A stretch of 38,964 nucleotides of DNA from assembly GCA_905182025.1 (NCBI GenBank), contig CAJJAA010000036.1, positions 1 to 38,964 of the forward strand. Direction: 5' to 3'. The notes below the pieces were generated by a model. The model was not told the DNA's origin. It saw only the letters and a program-made list of their open reading frames with translations, and searched no databases. Within the stretch, counting starts at the first letter, position 1. Each line of letters starts with the position of its first letter. The stretch comes from an uncultured OM182 clade bacterium. Lineage in GTDB: Bacteria > Pseudomonadota > Gammaproteobacteria > Pseudomonadales > Azotimanducaceae. This document shows, piece after piece, positions 16,861-26,076 of the stretch. Position numbers and translations under genes: made by a program.

Positions 16861-17730
16861 TCAGACTGAATCGTCGAACAACATCCCTTTGCACGAAGGG
16901 TAATCATTACAAATCCAGACCTTCGTAAGCTCGTCGGCATTGATGTTCACTTGCTTTTGCTGCATCACACCGCCGCAGTTTGGACACAGATTTGATACCG
17001 GCTTGTTTGCTGTTTTCAATGGATGCTTTGTTGCGGGCTGTTTCCGAGGTTGCCCATAAGGTTTAACGCTCTTGTTCGGCAACCCACTTTGCAGAGAATT
17101 TAGGCGGGATGCACATTCATTGATTTCAGATAATTTTGCTGGCTTGGAAAAGACAAAGAGGGGCTTATCGATTTGACGAAAAGCCTTGTCCAACAACTGG
17201 AGTTCCAAGCTTTTGACATCGGGTCGAAACTCAATCCCTGCGATCAACTTGTAACTGACTGTCTCAGCAATAAGCACACTCAAGGTTTTACGCTCTAGAT
17301 CGGGCCTTGGCACCATAAATTCTGTGAGCGGCTGATTGAACAAAATCGTTACATCGGCGGTTAGAGCATTCTCCAATCGCACTGCAACAGCGGCCATGTA
17401 CTCCGGTAAAACCCGCGCTTTTAGCTTATAGCCGCTGCCTTTCTCTGTTGCCTGCAGCGAACGAGGTGCACCCTGAGTAGAACGACTTGCTCGTTGCAGG
17501 AACAGCGCTGCCCGCTTGAGCAGAATAGCATCGTCAGAGACCGCGGCTTGGCTTGTTGCGCGGTCTTTGCTGACGGATTTGCCCGCGCCTGCTTGCGCAC
17601 TGGCTGAAAGTAGCTCAGTTGCAGCGTCCGTCTCTGCTTTCATAAAAGCCGCAACTTCCCTCGCCCGCAGTTTTCTGAGAAGCCAAACAACCACCACGAG
17701 TAAACAGACAATGATTATTGCTAGTTCCAT
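16861..17730 (-). CDS. Membrane-anchored protein with C-terminal zinc ribbon, function unknown
   Basis: A 289-residue protein. Residues 3-18 form one membrane helix (LAIIIVCLLVVVVWLL), followed by a positively charged, Ala/Ser-rich stretch to about residue 100. A folded middle part with alternating strands and helices follows (about 101-215, including VLIAETVSYKLIAGIEFRP). After a Lys/Pro-rich linker comes a zinc ribbon with Cys249, Cys252, Cys274 and Cys280 (CPNCGG and CNDYPSC), like topoisomerase-type C4 fingers. The middle part faintly recalls DUF2726-like nuclease folds but lacks a clear catalytic set, so I do not assign activity. It converges with the acyltransferase gene. Confidence 0.75.
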   Translation of the reverse strand: MELAIIIVCLLVVVVWLLRKLRAREVAAFMKAETDAATELLSASAQAGAGKSVSKDRATSQAAVSDDAILLKRAALFLQRASRSTQGAPRSLQATEKGSGYKLKARVLPEYMAAVAVRLENALTADVTILFNQPLTEFMVPRPDLERKTLSVLIAETVSYKLIAGIEFRPDVKSLELQLLDKAFRQIDKPLFVFSKPAKLSEINECASRLNSLQSGLPNKSVKPYGQPRKQPATKHPLKTANKPVSNLCPNCGGVMQQKQVNINADELTKVWICNDYPSCKGMLFDDSV

Positions 17731-17884
17731 GCTTAAGCGTCGCTTCCTGTTTTTGGCAATTCAAACATGAGTGGACCTTTTCGCTGTTCTAAACAGCCTT
17801 TGTATTTAACATTGCAATAGGCGCAAGCGCATCGTATTTAAAGTACCATGAAGCTTAATATTGTGCTGAATTGGTATCAACCAG

Positions 17885-18679
17885 ATGAGACTAAAAGACA
17901 AAATTGCGATTGTCACAGGCGCAGGTCAAACCCCCGGTGACACAATCGGCAACGGTCGCGCTACCGCCTTACTTTTTGCCCGTGAAGGCGCACATGTTTT
18001 ACTCACCGACCGCAATGAGCGCAGCGTGAAGGAAACTCAAGTGCTCATAGAAAAAGCCGGCGGCAAGGCCTCAGTATTCTGCATGGATGTCTCCTCTGAA
18101 CAAGACTGTATCGATATGGTGGCTCGCTGCGTCGCTGATTACGGTCGAATCGACATTCTGCACAATAATGTTGGCATTGGCAGCGGCGACTCGGGTATCA
18201 CCAGCTTGAGTGAGAAAAATTGGCACAAGATCATCGATGTAAACCTCACCAGCATGTTTCTTACCTGTAAGCACACACTGCCGATCATGAGAGAACAAGG
18301 AAGCGGCAACATCATCAATATTTCGTCCGTCGCGGCTATTGCGTCTACCGGTCTGTTGGCATACAAAACATCGAAAGCCGGTGTCATTGCCTTGACTGAA
18401 AATGTCGCAATGGGCAATGCAAAATTCGGTATCAGAGCGAATTGCATTACACCGGGACTGATGAACACACCGATGGCGATCGAGGGATATTCAGCATCAC
18501 AAAATAAACCCAAAGATGAAGTCATTGCAGCACGCGATAGAATGGTTCCACTGAACAAAAAAATGGGTTCAGCTTGGGATGTCGCAAACGCGGCGGTATT
18601 CCTCGCCAGCGATGAAGCATCCTTTATTACTGGGGCAACACTGCCCGTTGATGGTGGACAAAGCATCCGAATTGGTTGA
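17885..18679 (+). CDS. SDR family NAD(P)-dependent oxidoreductase
   Basis: A 264-residue classical short-chain dehydrogenase. It has an expanded nucleotide-binding glycine motif (TGAGQTPGDTIGNG, 11-24), HNNVGIG in place of NNAG, catalytic Ser147, Tyr160 and Lys164 (SSVAAIASTGLLAYKTSKAG), and the C-terminal LPVDGGQSIRIG. Asp42 after the second strand favours NAD over NADP. It probably oxidises a secondary alcohol or a 3-hydroxyacyl compound. A crotonase gene follows 54 bases downstream on the same strand, consistent with a beta-oxidation-like step. The start is the ATG at 17885, with a poor ribosome site. Confidence 0.9.
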   Translation: MRLKDKIAIVTGAGQTPGDTIGNGRATALLFAREGAHVLLTDRNERSVKETQVLIEKAGGKASVFCMDVSSEQDCIDMVARCVADYGRIDILHNNVGIGSGDSGITSLSEKNWHKIIDVNLTSMFLTCKHTLPIMREQGSGNIINISSVAAIASTGLLAYKTSKAGVIALTENVAMGNAKFGIRANCITPGLMNTPMAIEGYSASQNKPKDEVIAARDRMVPLNKKMGSAWDVANAAVFLASDEASFITGATLPVDGGQSIRIG

Positions 18680-18733
18680 TGCCGTACTGCACACGAACGC
18701 TAAGAAAAAGACAGATAGAAAAAATAGAAACCA

Positions 18734-19531
18734 ATGGAAACCAATATGATGAATGCACCTGTGACGACGACAACGAAGCACCATGTCACCACCGTTACGC
18801 TAAATCGGCCCGATAACCTCAACGCTCTCTCGTACGAAATGCGTTCAGCTATTTATGAAACCTTTACTGGGTTAGCAACAGATGATGAAACGCGGGTCAT
18901 CATTCTTACTGGCGCAGGTCGCGCATTTACGGCTGGACTCGATCTAAAAGAACTCGGCAAGGACGGTCTCAATGCCAATGCCGCAGAGAGAGCCGCCTCA
19001 AATCAAAATCTGCAGACTGCCATCGAAACCGTTGGCAAACCCATTATCGGCGCAATTAACGGTTATGCAATCACTGGCGGATTTGAGATTGCGCTGATGT
19101 GCGACATCTTGATCGGTTCGAGCGAGGCAAAATTTGCTGACACGCATGTGCGCATGGGTGTCGTGCCAGGTTGGGGCTTATCTCAACGCTTGTCTCGCTT
19201 TATCGGGGTATCGCGCGCCAAAGAACTCAGTTTCACTGGCAACTATCTCGACGCCGTAACAGCGGAACGATGGGGTTTAATTAACAGAATCGTTGAACCT
19301 GAGAAATTGCTGGAACACTGTCAAACCTTAGCCGAGGATATATGTTCGGCAGATCCGCTTACGTTAAAGGCCGTCCGAGAATTGATTGATTTAGGCTGGC
19401 AAACAACCTTGGATAATGGTCTTCGAGAAGAAAAACAGCGCAGCCGCTCTCATGATGGCGATCTCTCAGCAAAAACGCTGGAACAACGACGAGGCCAAGT
19501 GATGAATCGCGGTCGGACTCAGGACAATTAA
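18734..19531 (+). CDS. Enoyl-CoA hydratase/isomerase (crotonase) family protein
   Basis: A 265-residue crotonase-fold protein. It has the oxyanion-hole segment AGLDLKEL (67-74, after TGAGRAFT) and the second block GYAITGGFEIALMCDI (110-125). Glu118 matches the first catalytic Glu of hydratases (Glu144 in rat ECH). The second catalytic Glu (Glu164) is replaced by His138 in ADTHVRMGVVPGWGLS, a pattern also seen in several mycobacterial EchA proteins. Simple hydratase activity is therefore uncertain. An ATG at 18746 with GGAA six bases upstream is an alternative start. It is probably cotranscribed with the SDR upstream. Confidence 0.9.
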   Translation: METNMMNAPVTTTTKHHVTTVTLNRPDNLNALSYEMRSAIYETFTGLATDDETRVIILTGAGRAFTAGLDLKELGKDGLNANAAERAASNQNLQTAIETVGKPIIGAINGYAITGGFEIALMCDILIGSSEAKFADTHVRMGVVPGWGLSQRLSRFIGVSRAKELSFTGNYLDAVTAERWGLINRIVEPEKLLEHCQTLAEDICSADPLTLKAVRELIDLGWQTTLDNGLREEKQRSRSHDGDLSAKTLEQRRGQVMNRGRTQDN

Positions 19532-19589
19532 CAATTTAAAGTCGCCAGCGCACGTTATCTTCCAAGCGATTCGCTGACTGCATCCCTTT

Positions 19590-20168
19590 TCAGGCCAGAT
19601 GCGCATGTTCGTTTAGTGTGATGATCGATTTTTCGCCCGAACTGGCCACCATAAATCGACTCATACTGGTGTAATTCGGGTTAAAAAACATGCGCGCTGA
19701 CATACCGAGCACGTGACATGCCCACACGTTAATCACGCCACCATGGCACGTCACGGCAACCCGTTTGCCGCGGTTTTCATTGACGATGCGCTCAAGGCTG
19801 CTACAGACATTTTCAGCAAAGCCCGGGAACTTACTGTCCATCTTGCCGTCCATGAGCCGCTTCCAGCGGTCGTAGTCGAGCTCCTTAAGCTTCTCAACGG
19901 GGACGTAATGATCGGCGTGTCGATCGTACTCAGCCACTCCATCTTCAATCCGAACCTCAAGCCCTTTTGATCGTGACAGAGGATACGCCGTCTCAAGCGC
20001 ACGTTTCATCGGGCTAGAATACAAATGGTCAATCGGATGTGTCTCAAGCCAGTCTGCGACCTTAACGGCCTGAGTCAGGCCAACCTCAGACAAAGAAGGG
20101 TCCGCGGGCTGTCCGTCATTCGTCTCTTTATGCTCGGGTAAACCATGCCGTATTAGAATCAGTTCCAC
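19590..20168 (-). CDS. Histidine phosphatase family protein
   Basis: A 192-residue member of the phosphoglycerate-mutase-like superfamily. The catalytic motif LIRHGLPEH (Arg7, His8, Gly9) is at the N-terminus. SSPMKRALETA carries the second Arg and Glu, and VTCHGGVINV carries the second His. Length and layout fit CobC/GpmB-like phosphatases. It forms a phosphohistidine intermediate and hydrolyses a phosphomonoester; the substrate is unknown. The start is a GTG at 20168 with GAGGAG five bases upstream. It is convergent with the crotonase gene and separated from the upstream exbD by a terminator at 20254-20283. Confidence 0.9.
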   Translation of the reverse strand: MELILIRHGLPEHKETNDGQPADPSLSEVGLTQAVKVADWLETHPIDHLYSSPMKRALETAYPLSRSKGLEVRIEDGVAEYDRHADHYVPVEKLKELDYDRWKRLMDGKMDSKFPGFAENVCSSLERIVNENRGKRVAVTCHGGVINVWACHVLGMSARMFFNPNYTSMSRFMVASSGEKSIITLNEHAHLA

Positions 20169-20253
20169 ATCTACTCCTCTCGATCATTTTTTGTCTAGGC
20201 ACCTCCTTTTAGTCGAAGGGGCATGGCTGGTTGTACGTAACGGTTTTTTGGGT

Positions 20254-20283
20254 AAAAAAAAGCCCCGCTAAGCGAGGCTTTTT
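20254..20283 (-). terminator. Rho-independent terminator after exbD (works on both strands)
   Basis: GCCCCGC-TAA-GCGAGGC forms a stem with one mismatch, flanked by a run of A on the left and T on the right. Read on the minus strand it ends in a long U-run. It sits 100 bases past the exbD stop and separates exbD from the histidine phosphatase gene. Confidence 0.85.
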
Positions 20284-20382
20284 ATCATATTTTAGGCTAG
20301 GTCTTCTGAGCTAAACCCAATACCTGCAAGGTATAGCTTAGCCAGAAAGCTTAGACAGATCGCTTAGACAAATGCCTATCGA

Positions 20383-20790
20383 TCAAGAACCCGCAGCAAT
20401 GGAGACATTATAAACGCCAGCTTGTCGCGCTGAATCCATAACATGCACCATAATCTCGGTATTACTCTCAGGATGTGGCTGCACGACAACAGGCGCATCA
20501 GGACTTTCAGCGTGCAGTCTTTCGATATTCGCTCGTACTGCTCTAAAATCGATGTCACGGTTACGAATCTTGATTCGATTACGACTTGTCACCTGCACGA
20601 CGATACTTTTCTTGTCTGCATCTTTGACGTTTTGATTGTCATCCGGCGTATTCACGTCGATACCTATCTCTTTCACAAACGTTGCTGTGACGATAAAGAA
20701 GATCAGCATGATGAAGACCACGTCCAACATGGGCGTTAAATCGACTTCGTCTTCTTCTTGACTCTGACCAGAGTTGATCATTCTTCTCAC
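20383..20790 (-). CDS. exbD: ExbD/TolR family biopolymer transport protein
   Basis: A 135-residue single-pass inner-membrane protein. A short cytosolic N-terminus (MRRMINSGQSQEEDEVD) leads into VDLTPMLDVVFIMLIFFIVTATFV, the ExbD helix with the conserved proton-relay Asp in LTPMLDVVF. A periplasmic domain follows to the end. Length is normal. ExbD works with ExbB and a TonB-type protein to energise outer-membrane transport. No exbB or tonB is in the window; the gene stands alone downstream of a transposase-like gene. The GTG at 20790 has AGGAG nine bases upstream. A terminator follows at 20254-20283. Confidence 0.92.
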   Translation of the reverse strand: MRRMINSGQSQEEDEVDLTPMLDVVFIMLIFFIVTATFVKEIGIDVNTPDDNQNVKDADKKSIVVQVTSRNRIKIRNRDIDFRAVRANIERLHAESPDAPVVVQPHPESNTEIMVHVMDSARQAGVYNVSIAAGS

Positions 20791-20936
20791 AACACACTAC
20801 TCCTGAAACCTAGGTTCTTATTTTTCGATGGTTTATTAATTAGTATTTCTGAGCGTTATTTATGTGCAACGCTGCAAAACCCAATGACCAAGCATAACCC
20901 GAGTTAAACTTGAGTGAAAGTGCCGACTCGCAAATT

Positions 20937-21776
20937 CTAGTGATTGACGACTTTGCTCACAGTCGTGTAGTGCAAACCAAGGAATTCACCCACTTCCATC
21001 AGCGTATAGCCGTGCTTGATATGAGCATTTCGAATCAGCTCATTACGCTCGTTACGCGACTTGTCGTCGATATTTTTGAATATCACGGGCAAACTGCGTT
21101 TTCGCTTGATCTGCTTAGGACCTCGTTTGGCCAGCTTCTCGCCGTTTAAGATCGGTTGCATCTCGCGAATGAACTTCGGTGAACCAAGCAACACCTGATT
21201 GCTTCGATCATTCAAAGGAGACGTTTCATTTCGACCATCTTTGACAAAATCTTTATACTTTTTCTGATTCTCTTTCTCTCGCTTACCAAAACATGACAAT
21301 ACTTTGTGAGTTGTCAGGTATGCAGGCGTTTTTATAACACCACTCGTTGCACGATGACTGCTCCAACGATAGGTTTGCGCCGATGATGCTGTTCCCAACC
21401 TGACAGGGTTCAATACCAGGTGGCGACAGAGCGGTAAGAGATAGGGTCCAGCCTCGAACAAAACACTTTTGAAGCGGCCTTGGAACAAAGGTCCGTCGTG
21501 CTGGTGACGGCGATTGAAATGCTGAGTGTAAACGCCATTTAACTGCCGCATACCCTTAGAAAGATTTGCTTGCGGACATTCCACGATAATGTGGTAGTGG
21601 GAATCCATCATCACATAGGTGTGCAGCAGCCACCCAAACCGAGACACGACACCTTCCAAAACATTTAGGAAAACAAGTCGATCCTCATTGTCAGCAAAAA
21701 CTGGCTGGTTATCTAAGCCTTTGCTTGTAACGTGGTAATGAGCCCCTGGGTATTCAATTCGAACCGGTCTAGACAT
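20937..21776 (-). mobile_element. REP-associated/IS200-like tyrosine transposase (Y1_Tnp) gene
   Basis: A 279-residue protein of the Y1 HUH transposase family. It starts MSRPVRIEYPGAHYHVTSKG and has the HUH metal motif in MMDSHYHIIVE (His-Tyr-His). It then has the RAYT block GVYTQHFNRRHQHDGPLFQGRFKSV and LCRHLVLNPVRLG. The C-terminus holds a helix-turn-helix (YTLMEVGEFLGLHYTTVSKVV) like the DnaA/MerR-type tail of long RAYTs. No terminal repeats or target duplications are visible, so this looks like a resident single-copy RAYT rather than a complete IS. The ATG at 21776 has AGAAGAG just upstream. It lies between exbD and an A+T-rich gene-free region. Confidence 0.9.
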
Positions 21777-22600
21777 ACGCTCTTCTAATATTCCTAAATC
21801 GATGGATAGTCTGTGTAAGTTATTATTTTTATTTTGAATCTAGTTTTCTATGTTAGCTTTTTATTCATCTATTTATTTTTGCTATTTAATCTTGCTACTT
21901 AACCAACCTTTAAACTAGATAACTATCGGTCTGACTTTCTTCTTTCAGTGTTGTTTAGAAAAAACCGCACCACTAAACTATTACTACAAAACTACCGAAA
22001 AAATTACTTGTTCAACATTACCTGCATTGATTTCAGCGCTAAATTCTCTCGGTTTATTACCTTTAAAATCAGCGCAGTCATTTTGTTATGGTTTTAAATA
22101 AAACATCACAACAGTCATTGTCGATTCAAGCTAACAGTTTTACACAGTCGATTCTTGATCGTTGCGAAAATCTGCTCCTCTCTGATTAGAAAAATCCAGA
22201 CCCATTACGTTACGTCAAATGGGAGAAGAATATTACATTGCAGGTCTAGTCCTCTCAAGAGAAACTTCAACTCAATGCATCTTTTTTAATTTTTGCTCTA
22301 GATATGTAGTGACATAACAGCCCCTAAACAACAATTAGACTTTGATTAAAACCAACTAAGTACGGCGATCAAACAACAATTGTCCCAAATTGAATACATT
22401 CAGCAAAAGTTTGAGCGAAAGGATTGACAACAATTAAAAGCAGTAAATTTACCTGAGAATTAATATTGACGAATGTTGTTAACTATTAGTAAGTTGGCTT
22501 CGCTATGAAACTCATTGTACTGTGAAGTCAGCTTTAGCGGTCCTACACAACGGACCCGATGACAACGCGCTACACAATTAAAAATAAGAGGAAGCACCTA
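21777..22600. other. About 820 bases, A+T-rich, no gene seen
   Basis: No credible frame on either strand, and base composition is visibly richer in A and T than the flanks, with many short A/T runs. It should hold the promoters of the RAYT gene (minus) and of the maoC pair (plus). TTGACA at about 22424 and TTGACG near 22467 could be -35 elements, but no convincing -10 follows at 17 bases. A small inverted repeat, GGTCC and GGACC with an 8-base loop, lies at 22539-22556. I see no REP-like palindromes. Confidence 0.5.
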
Positions 22601-23096
22601 ATGGCAGCAGAGAAATTTCCTATCGAAGCTGGGCATATCATGATGTTCGCTCGTTCAATCGGCGACGCAAATAAAATCTATTACGATGAAGACTATGCCG
22701 AAACCACTGAACCGGGTGGCACAGTTGCACCCCCGACATTCGTCCAAGCAAGCGCACAGTTTGATCCGAATTATTTCTTACGTCCGAAGATCGGCGAAGA
22801 ATGGTTTGGTTCGGCCAGTGGTCCAACCGGTATTACCAAGCGCGAAGGTGGCGGTGGTGGTCGGCGGCGGCGGTGGTCTCCACGCTGAACAGCACTATGT
22901 TTACCATCGACAAGTCATGGTTGGGGATGTCCTGAAGGCAACAACCAAACCGGGCAAATCGTGGGAAAAGGAAGGTCGACGCGGCGGCAAGCTGAAGTTC
23001 AGTGAGTCGGTCACCGAGTATCACGACCAAAAGGGCGAACTCGTTGTCACAGCAACAAGTGTCGGTGTTCAAACTGAAAAACCTGCAACGTCTTAA
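22601..23096 (+). pseudogene. MaoC-type dehydratase, N-domain family (HadA-like), frameshifted
   Basis: Two overlapping frames together give one hot-dog protein of about 165 residues. The first (from the ATG at 22601, with AGAGGAAG upstream) has EAGHIMMFARSIGDANKIYY and TVAPPTFVQ, typical of the MaoC N-terminal domain family. The second carries on with GGGGGLHAEQHYVYHRQVMVGD to a stop at 23096. The frame breaks in a run of GGT/GGC codons; removing the C at 22862 restores one frame with a poly-Gly stretch. As read, translation ends at 22888. It may be a sequence error, a slippage mutation in the repeat, or a real dead gene. The partner hydratase starts 12 bases later, as in HadA-HadB pairs. 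Confidence 0.85.
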
Positions 23097-23108
23097 GGAG
23101 GTGTCAAC

Positions 23109-23528
23109 ATGTCATTAAAAGCAAGTGAACTAAAGGTCGGTGATACTTACGAAGAAGAAGTTTGTCGTAATCTATCACGTACTCAAATCGTGCAGTATGC
23201 AGGCACCTCAGGTGACTACAACCCGCTCCACAGCGATGAGATATTTACGACACAGATCGCTGGTTATCCGTCCGTATTTGCCCACGGCATGCTATCCATG
23301 GGCATGACAGGCAAGATGCTGACAAACTATGTAGGCGATGGTCGACTAAAAAGTTATGGCGTCAGATTTACCTCTCAGGTATTTCCCGGTGCAACATTAA
23401 CGGCTAAAGCTACAATCACCGACATCCGCGAGGAAGATGGTGAGCAGATTGCTGCCATTGAAATTTCAACACAGGATGCAGAAGGTGTTGTCGTCATCAA
23501 AGGCCAAGCAACTGCAAGGTTGGATTAA
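23109..23528 (+). CDS. MaoC-type (R)-specific enoyl-CoA hydratase (HadB-like)
   Basis: A 139-residue single hot-dog protein with the complete hydratase 2 motif: YAGTSGDYNPLHSDE, with catalytic Asp36 and His41, followed by AGYPSVFAHGML. It would hydrate 2-enoyl thioesters or dehydrate (R)-3-hydroxyacyl thioesters. A near-perfect AAGGAGGT lies a few bases before the ATG at 23109. It follows the frameshifted MaoC-N gene by 12 bases. The two probably form a heterodimer in which this chain is catalytic and the other shapes the acyl pocket, as known for HadAB in mycobacteria. A hairpin (23548-23565) and a terminator (23600-23632) follow. Confidence 0.92.
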   Translation: MSLKASELKVGDTYEEEVCRNLSRTQIVQYAGTSGDYNPLHSDEIFTTQIAGYPSVFAHGMLSMGMTGKMLTNYVGDGRLKSYGVRFTSQVFPGATLTAKATITDIREEDGEQIAAIEISTQDAEGVVVIKGQATARLD

Positions 23529-23599
23529 TTGTCGCGACTAAAACTTCGCGCTCATACCTGAGCGCTTATGCACGGTTGCATTGATTCAGTTGAATTTGG

Positions 23600-23632
23600 A
23601 ACGATTGGTACAAAAGCTGCCAATCGTTTTTC
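23600..23632 (+). terminator. Rho-independent terminator after the maoC pair
   Basis: AACGATTGG and CCAATCGTT form a perfect 9-base stem with an 11-base loop, followed by TTTTCT. It sits between the convergent maoC and DUF255 genes. A second perfect hairpin just before it (GCGCTCA-TACC-TGAGCGC, 23548-23565) has only a weak T-run. Confidence 0.82.
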
Positions 23633-23684
23633 TAAATACTGTCACTATTTCTGATGCCGGCCTAAATTTTCACTCACTCGATCC

Positions 23685-25931
23685 CTAACCCGCAGACAAG
23701 CGCAACGTCGCACGCTGGGGTGACAAGCAGATGCTGTCACTACAAAGCTGCAACTGAAGCTCAATGACGCTAACACGGTGTTTCACGACAAGCTTTACCT
23801 GCCCCGAATAGACATCCATAGGCTCCGTTTGAAATTCTGTTTTCAATGACGATGGCGCGGGGTACAAGACATCATTGACGCCCATGACGGTAAGCCCCCC
23901 TACGCCACTCTCGCTGGACCCAGAGGACGCACTTAGGTGCCAACCCTTCGCGATAGTGAGCCAAACACCCGTTGTATTTTCCTCGTAGCACACTTTAATC
24001 TGCACCTTACCTTCGCAACACCACTGCACACTATCCCGCGAGCCCCGGCGAAAGCGTTCGGCGGCAGAAATCATATAACCGAAGGCGGAAGGAGACGCCA
24101 TGATGAGTCCTGCGAAAAAACTGAGACATCGATGAATTTTTTCTTCAATAACCCTATCCCCGGTCACCTCGTACAACATCACCAAATTCATCAAAGCCGT
24201 CGAATTACCGGACGGTGTTGCACCATCCATCGGGCTCTTGGGCCTTGAAATTTGCGGGCCGCTATCTGTTGCACGGGAAAGAAAAAAGCCCCCATGCTGT
24301 TCATCCCAAAATAGGCGAATCATCTCTTCAATTAAGTGTTTGCCGCGCACCAACCACTTCTCTGCCCGCGTATGCAGATAAAGATTAAGCAGTGACTCCG
24401 CGAAAGCTGCGTAGTCCTCCAAATTACCCGGTATTGACGTTCGCCCATCGAGTTGTATGCGCCACAGCATTGTTTCTTCGTGAGGAGCGGCTTCGTGAGC
24501 AGCACCTGCCACTGTGTCCTGCGTTGAATCATTGCCTGCGTTTGGGGTTAGATCAAAGCTCGCCTGCCACAGAGCCTCCGCGGCGTTCTCCGCAACGGCC
24601 ACATAGCTTGGCTTGGCAAGTTCAACACCGGCCGTTACAAACGCCGTTATCATCATGCCATTCCATGCGGTAATGACCTTCTCATCTCGCATCGGCTTTT
24701 CACGCGCATTGCGGGCTAAGTTAAGTTTGGTTCTGACCGCATCAAGTTGTGTCGTGAGTGATTCCAATTCTAGACCATGGTTCTGTGCATAAGACTCAAG
24801 CGGGTCTTGCAGGTAAAGAATGTTCTTACCTTCAAAGTTGCCGATTTCTGACGCCCCGTAAACAGAACGCACCAAACGATACTCCTGCGAATCAAGCAAG
24901 GTATACAGCTCATCGCTGGTCCAAACAAAAAACGTTCCTTCCTCACCCTCCGAGTCGGCATCCGTCGCGGAATAAAACAAACCGTCTGGGGAGGTCATGT
25001 CTCGCAGCACATATTCAACTGTTTGATTAATGACGCGATGATAAGCCTGCGATCCTGTCAGTCGCCAGGCTGAAACATAAACTCTTAATAGATTTGCCTG
25101 GTTGTACAGCATCTTCTCAAAATGCGGCACCAACCAATGTGTGTCGACTGAATAACGGTGAAAACCGCCACCCACTTGATCGCAAAGCCCGCCCTGATAC
25201 ATTTTGTCCAGGGTCAGGGTTAATGCGTGCAATGCGTCATCCCTCGGTTCGAATTTAATGTCCGATAGCAGCACCATAAGTTGCGGCTCATTCGGGAACT
25301 TTGGTGCACCACCAAAGCCTCCCTGCACTTCGTCAAGACGCTCTAGAAGCTGCTTCACTGCGATGCCTGAGAGGTCCGGCAGCAGTTCACGAGATTCGCT
25401 TGCGGCGCTAACATATTTATCAATTGATTCAGACATTTGGTTTGCCTGGGCCTCAACGTCGGCGCGCCGATCTTGCCAAAGCTCATTGATCTGACCCAAC
25501 AGTGAGGTAAACCCCTGCGGTGGATAATAGGTACCCGCAAAGAAAGGTTTGGCATCGTGATTGATGAAGTTTGACATCGGCCAGCCGCCCTGCCCCGACA
25601 TCAATTGAACACCTGTCATGTAAACCTCATCCAGGTCGGGTCTTTGTTCACGATCGAGCTTGATTGAGACAAAATGATTATTCAGCAGTGCAGCGATAGC
25701 TTCGTCGTCAAAGCTTTCGTGCTCCATGACATGACACCAATGACAGGTTGAATAACCAATCGACAAAAAGATCGGCTTGTCCTCCGCCGCGGCCTTGGCA
25801 AAAGCTTCTTCACCCCAAGGATACCAATCAACCGGGTTATGAGCGTGTTGACGCAGGTAAGGTGAACTTTCGTGAATGAGGCGGTTGGTATACTTGGGCT
25901 GGCCGGATGCATCAACCCATCGGGTACGCAT
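23685..25931 (-). CDS. Thioredoxin domain-containing protein, DUF255 (YyaL/SSP411-like)
   Basis: A 748-residue two-domain protein. The N-terminal thioredoxin-like domain (about 15-180) opens with [21 protein letters not shown] and has [16 protein letters not shown], with the redox pair Cys63 and Cys66. Next come [14 protein letters not shown] and QGGWPMSNF. The rest is an alpha/alpha-barrel like that of glycoside epimerases ([35 protein letters not shown]). Length is slightly above the usual ~680. The biochemical role of this widespread family is unsettled. No signal peptide is visible, so it is cytosolic. It follows a DsbD-family gene on the same strand (gap 145 bases). Confidence 0.94.
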   Translation of the reverse strand: MRTRWVDASGQPKYTNRLIHESSPYLRQHAHNPVDWYPWGEEAFAKAAAEDKPIFLSIGYSTCHWCHVMEHESFDDEAIAALLNNHFVSIKLDREQRPDLDEVYMTGVQLMSGQGGWPMSNFINHDAKPFFAGTYYPPQGFTSLLGQINELWQDRRADVEAQANQMSESIDKYVSAASESRELLPDLSGIAVKQLLERLDEVQGGFGGAPKFPNEPQLMVLLSDIKFEPRDDALHALTLTLDKMYQGGLCDQVGGGFHRYSVDTHWLVPHFEKMLYNQANLLRVYVSAWRLTGSQAYHRVINQTVEYVLRDMTSPDGLFYSATDADSEGEEGTFFVWTSDELYTLLDSQEYRLVRSVYGASEIGNFEGKNILYLQDPLESYAQNHGLELESLTTQLDAVRTKLNLARNAREKPMRDEKVITAWNGMMITAFVTAGVELAKPSYVAVAENAAEALWQASFDLTPNAGNDSTQDTVAGAAHEAAPHEETMLWRIQLDGRTSIPGNLEDYAAFAESLLNLYLHTRAEKWLVRGKHLIEEMIRLFWDEQHGGFFLSRATDSGPQISRPKSPMDGATPSGNSTALMNLVMLYEVTGDRVIEEKIHRCLSFFAGLIMASPSAFGYMISAAERFRRGSRDSVQWCCEGKVQIKVCYEENTTGVWLTIAKGWHLSASSGSSESGVGGLTVMGVNDVLYPAPSSLKTEFQTEPMDVYSGQVKLVVKHRVSVIELQLQLCSDSICLSPQRATLRLSAG

Positions 25932-26076
25932 GACATTTTCCTTTGTCTTGAGTGGAGTATCAGAATAATTCGTCGCTGTTTAACACCCTATTCGAAGTAC
26001 GCATTGGGCACGTTATAATTCAGCTATCGCGCTCTGAACGATATCTTCAGTGAGAAGCTGGGGCAAAACAATCGGC

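Noticed and set aside
20791..22600. REP palindromes or IS ends around the Y1 transposase
   Set aside because: No GC-rich repeated hairpins, terminal repeats or target duplications could be found by eye on either side.
25932..26076. A TATAAT-like box near 26013 as a promoter
   Set aside because: On the plus strand no gene follows, and on the minus strand the matching -35 spacing is poor.
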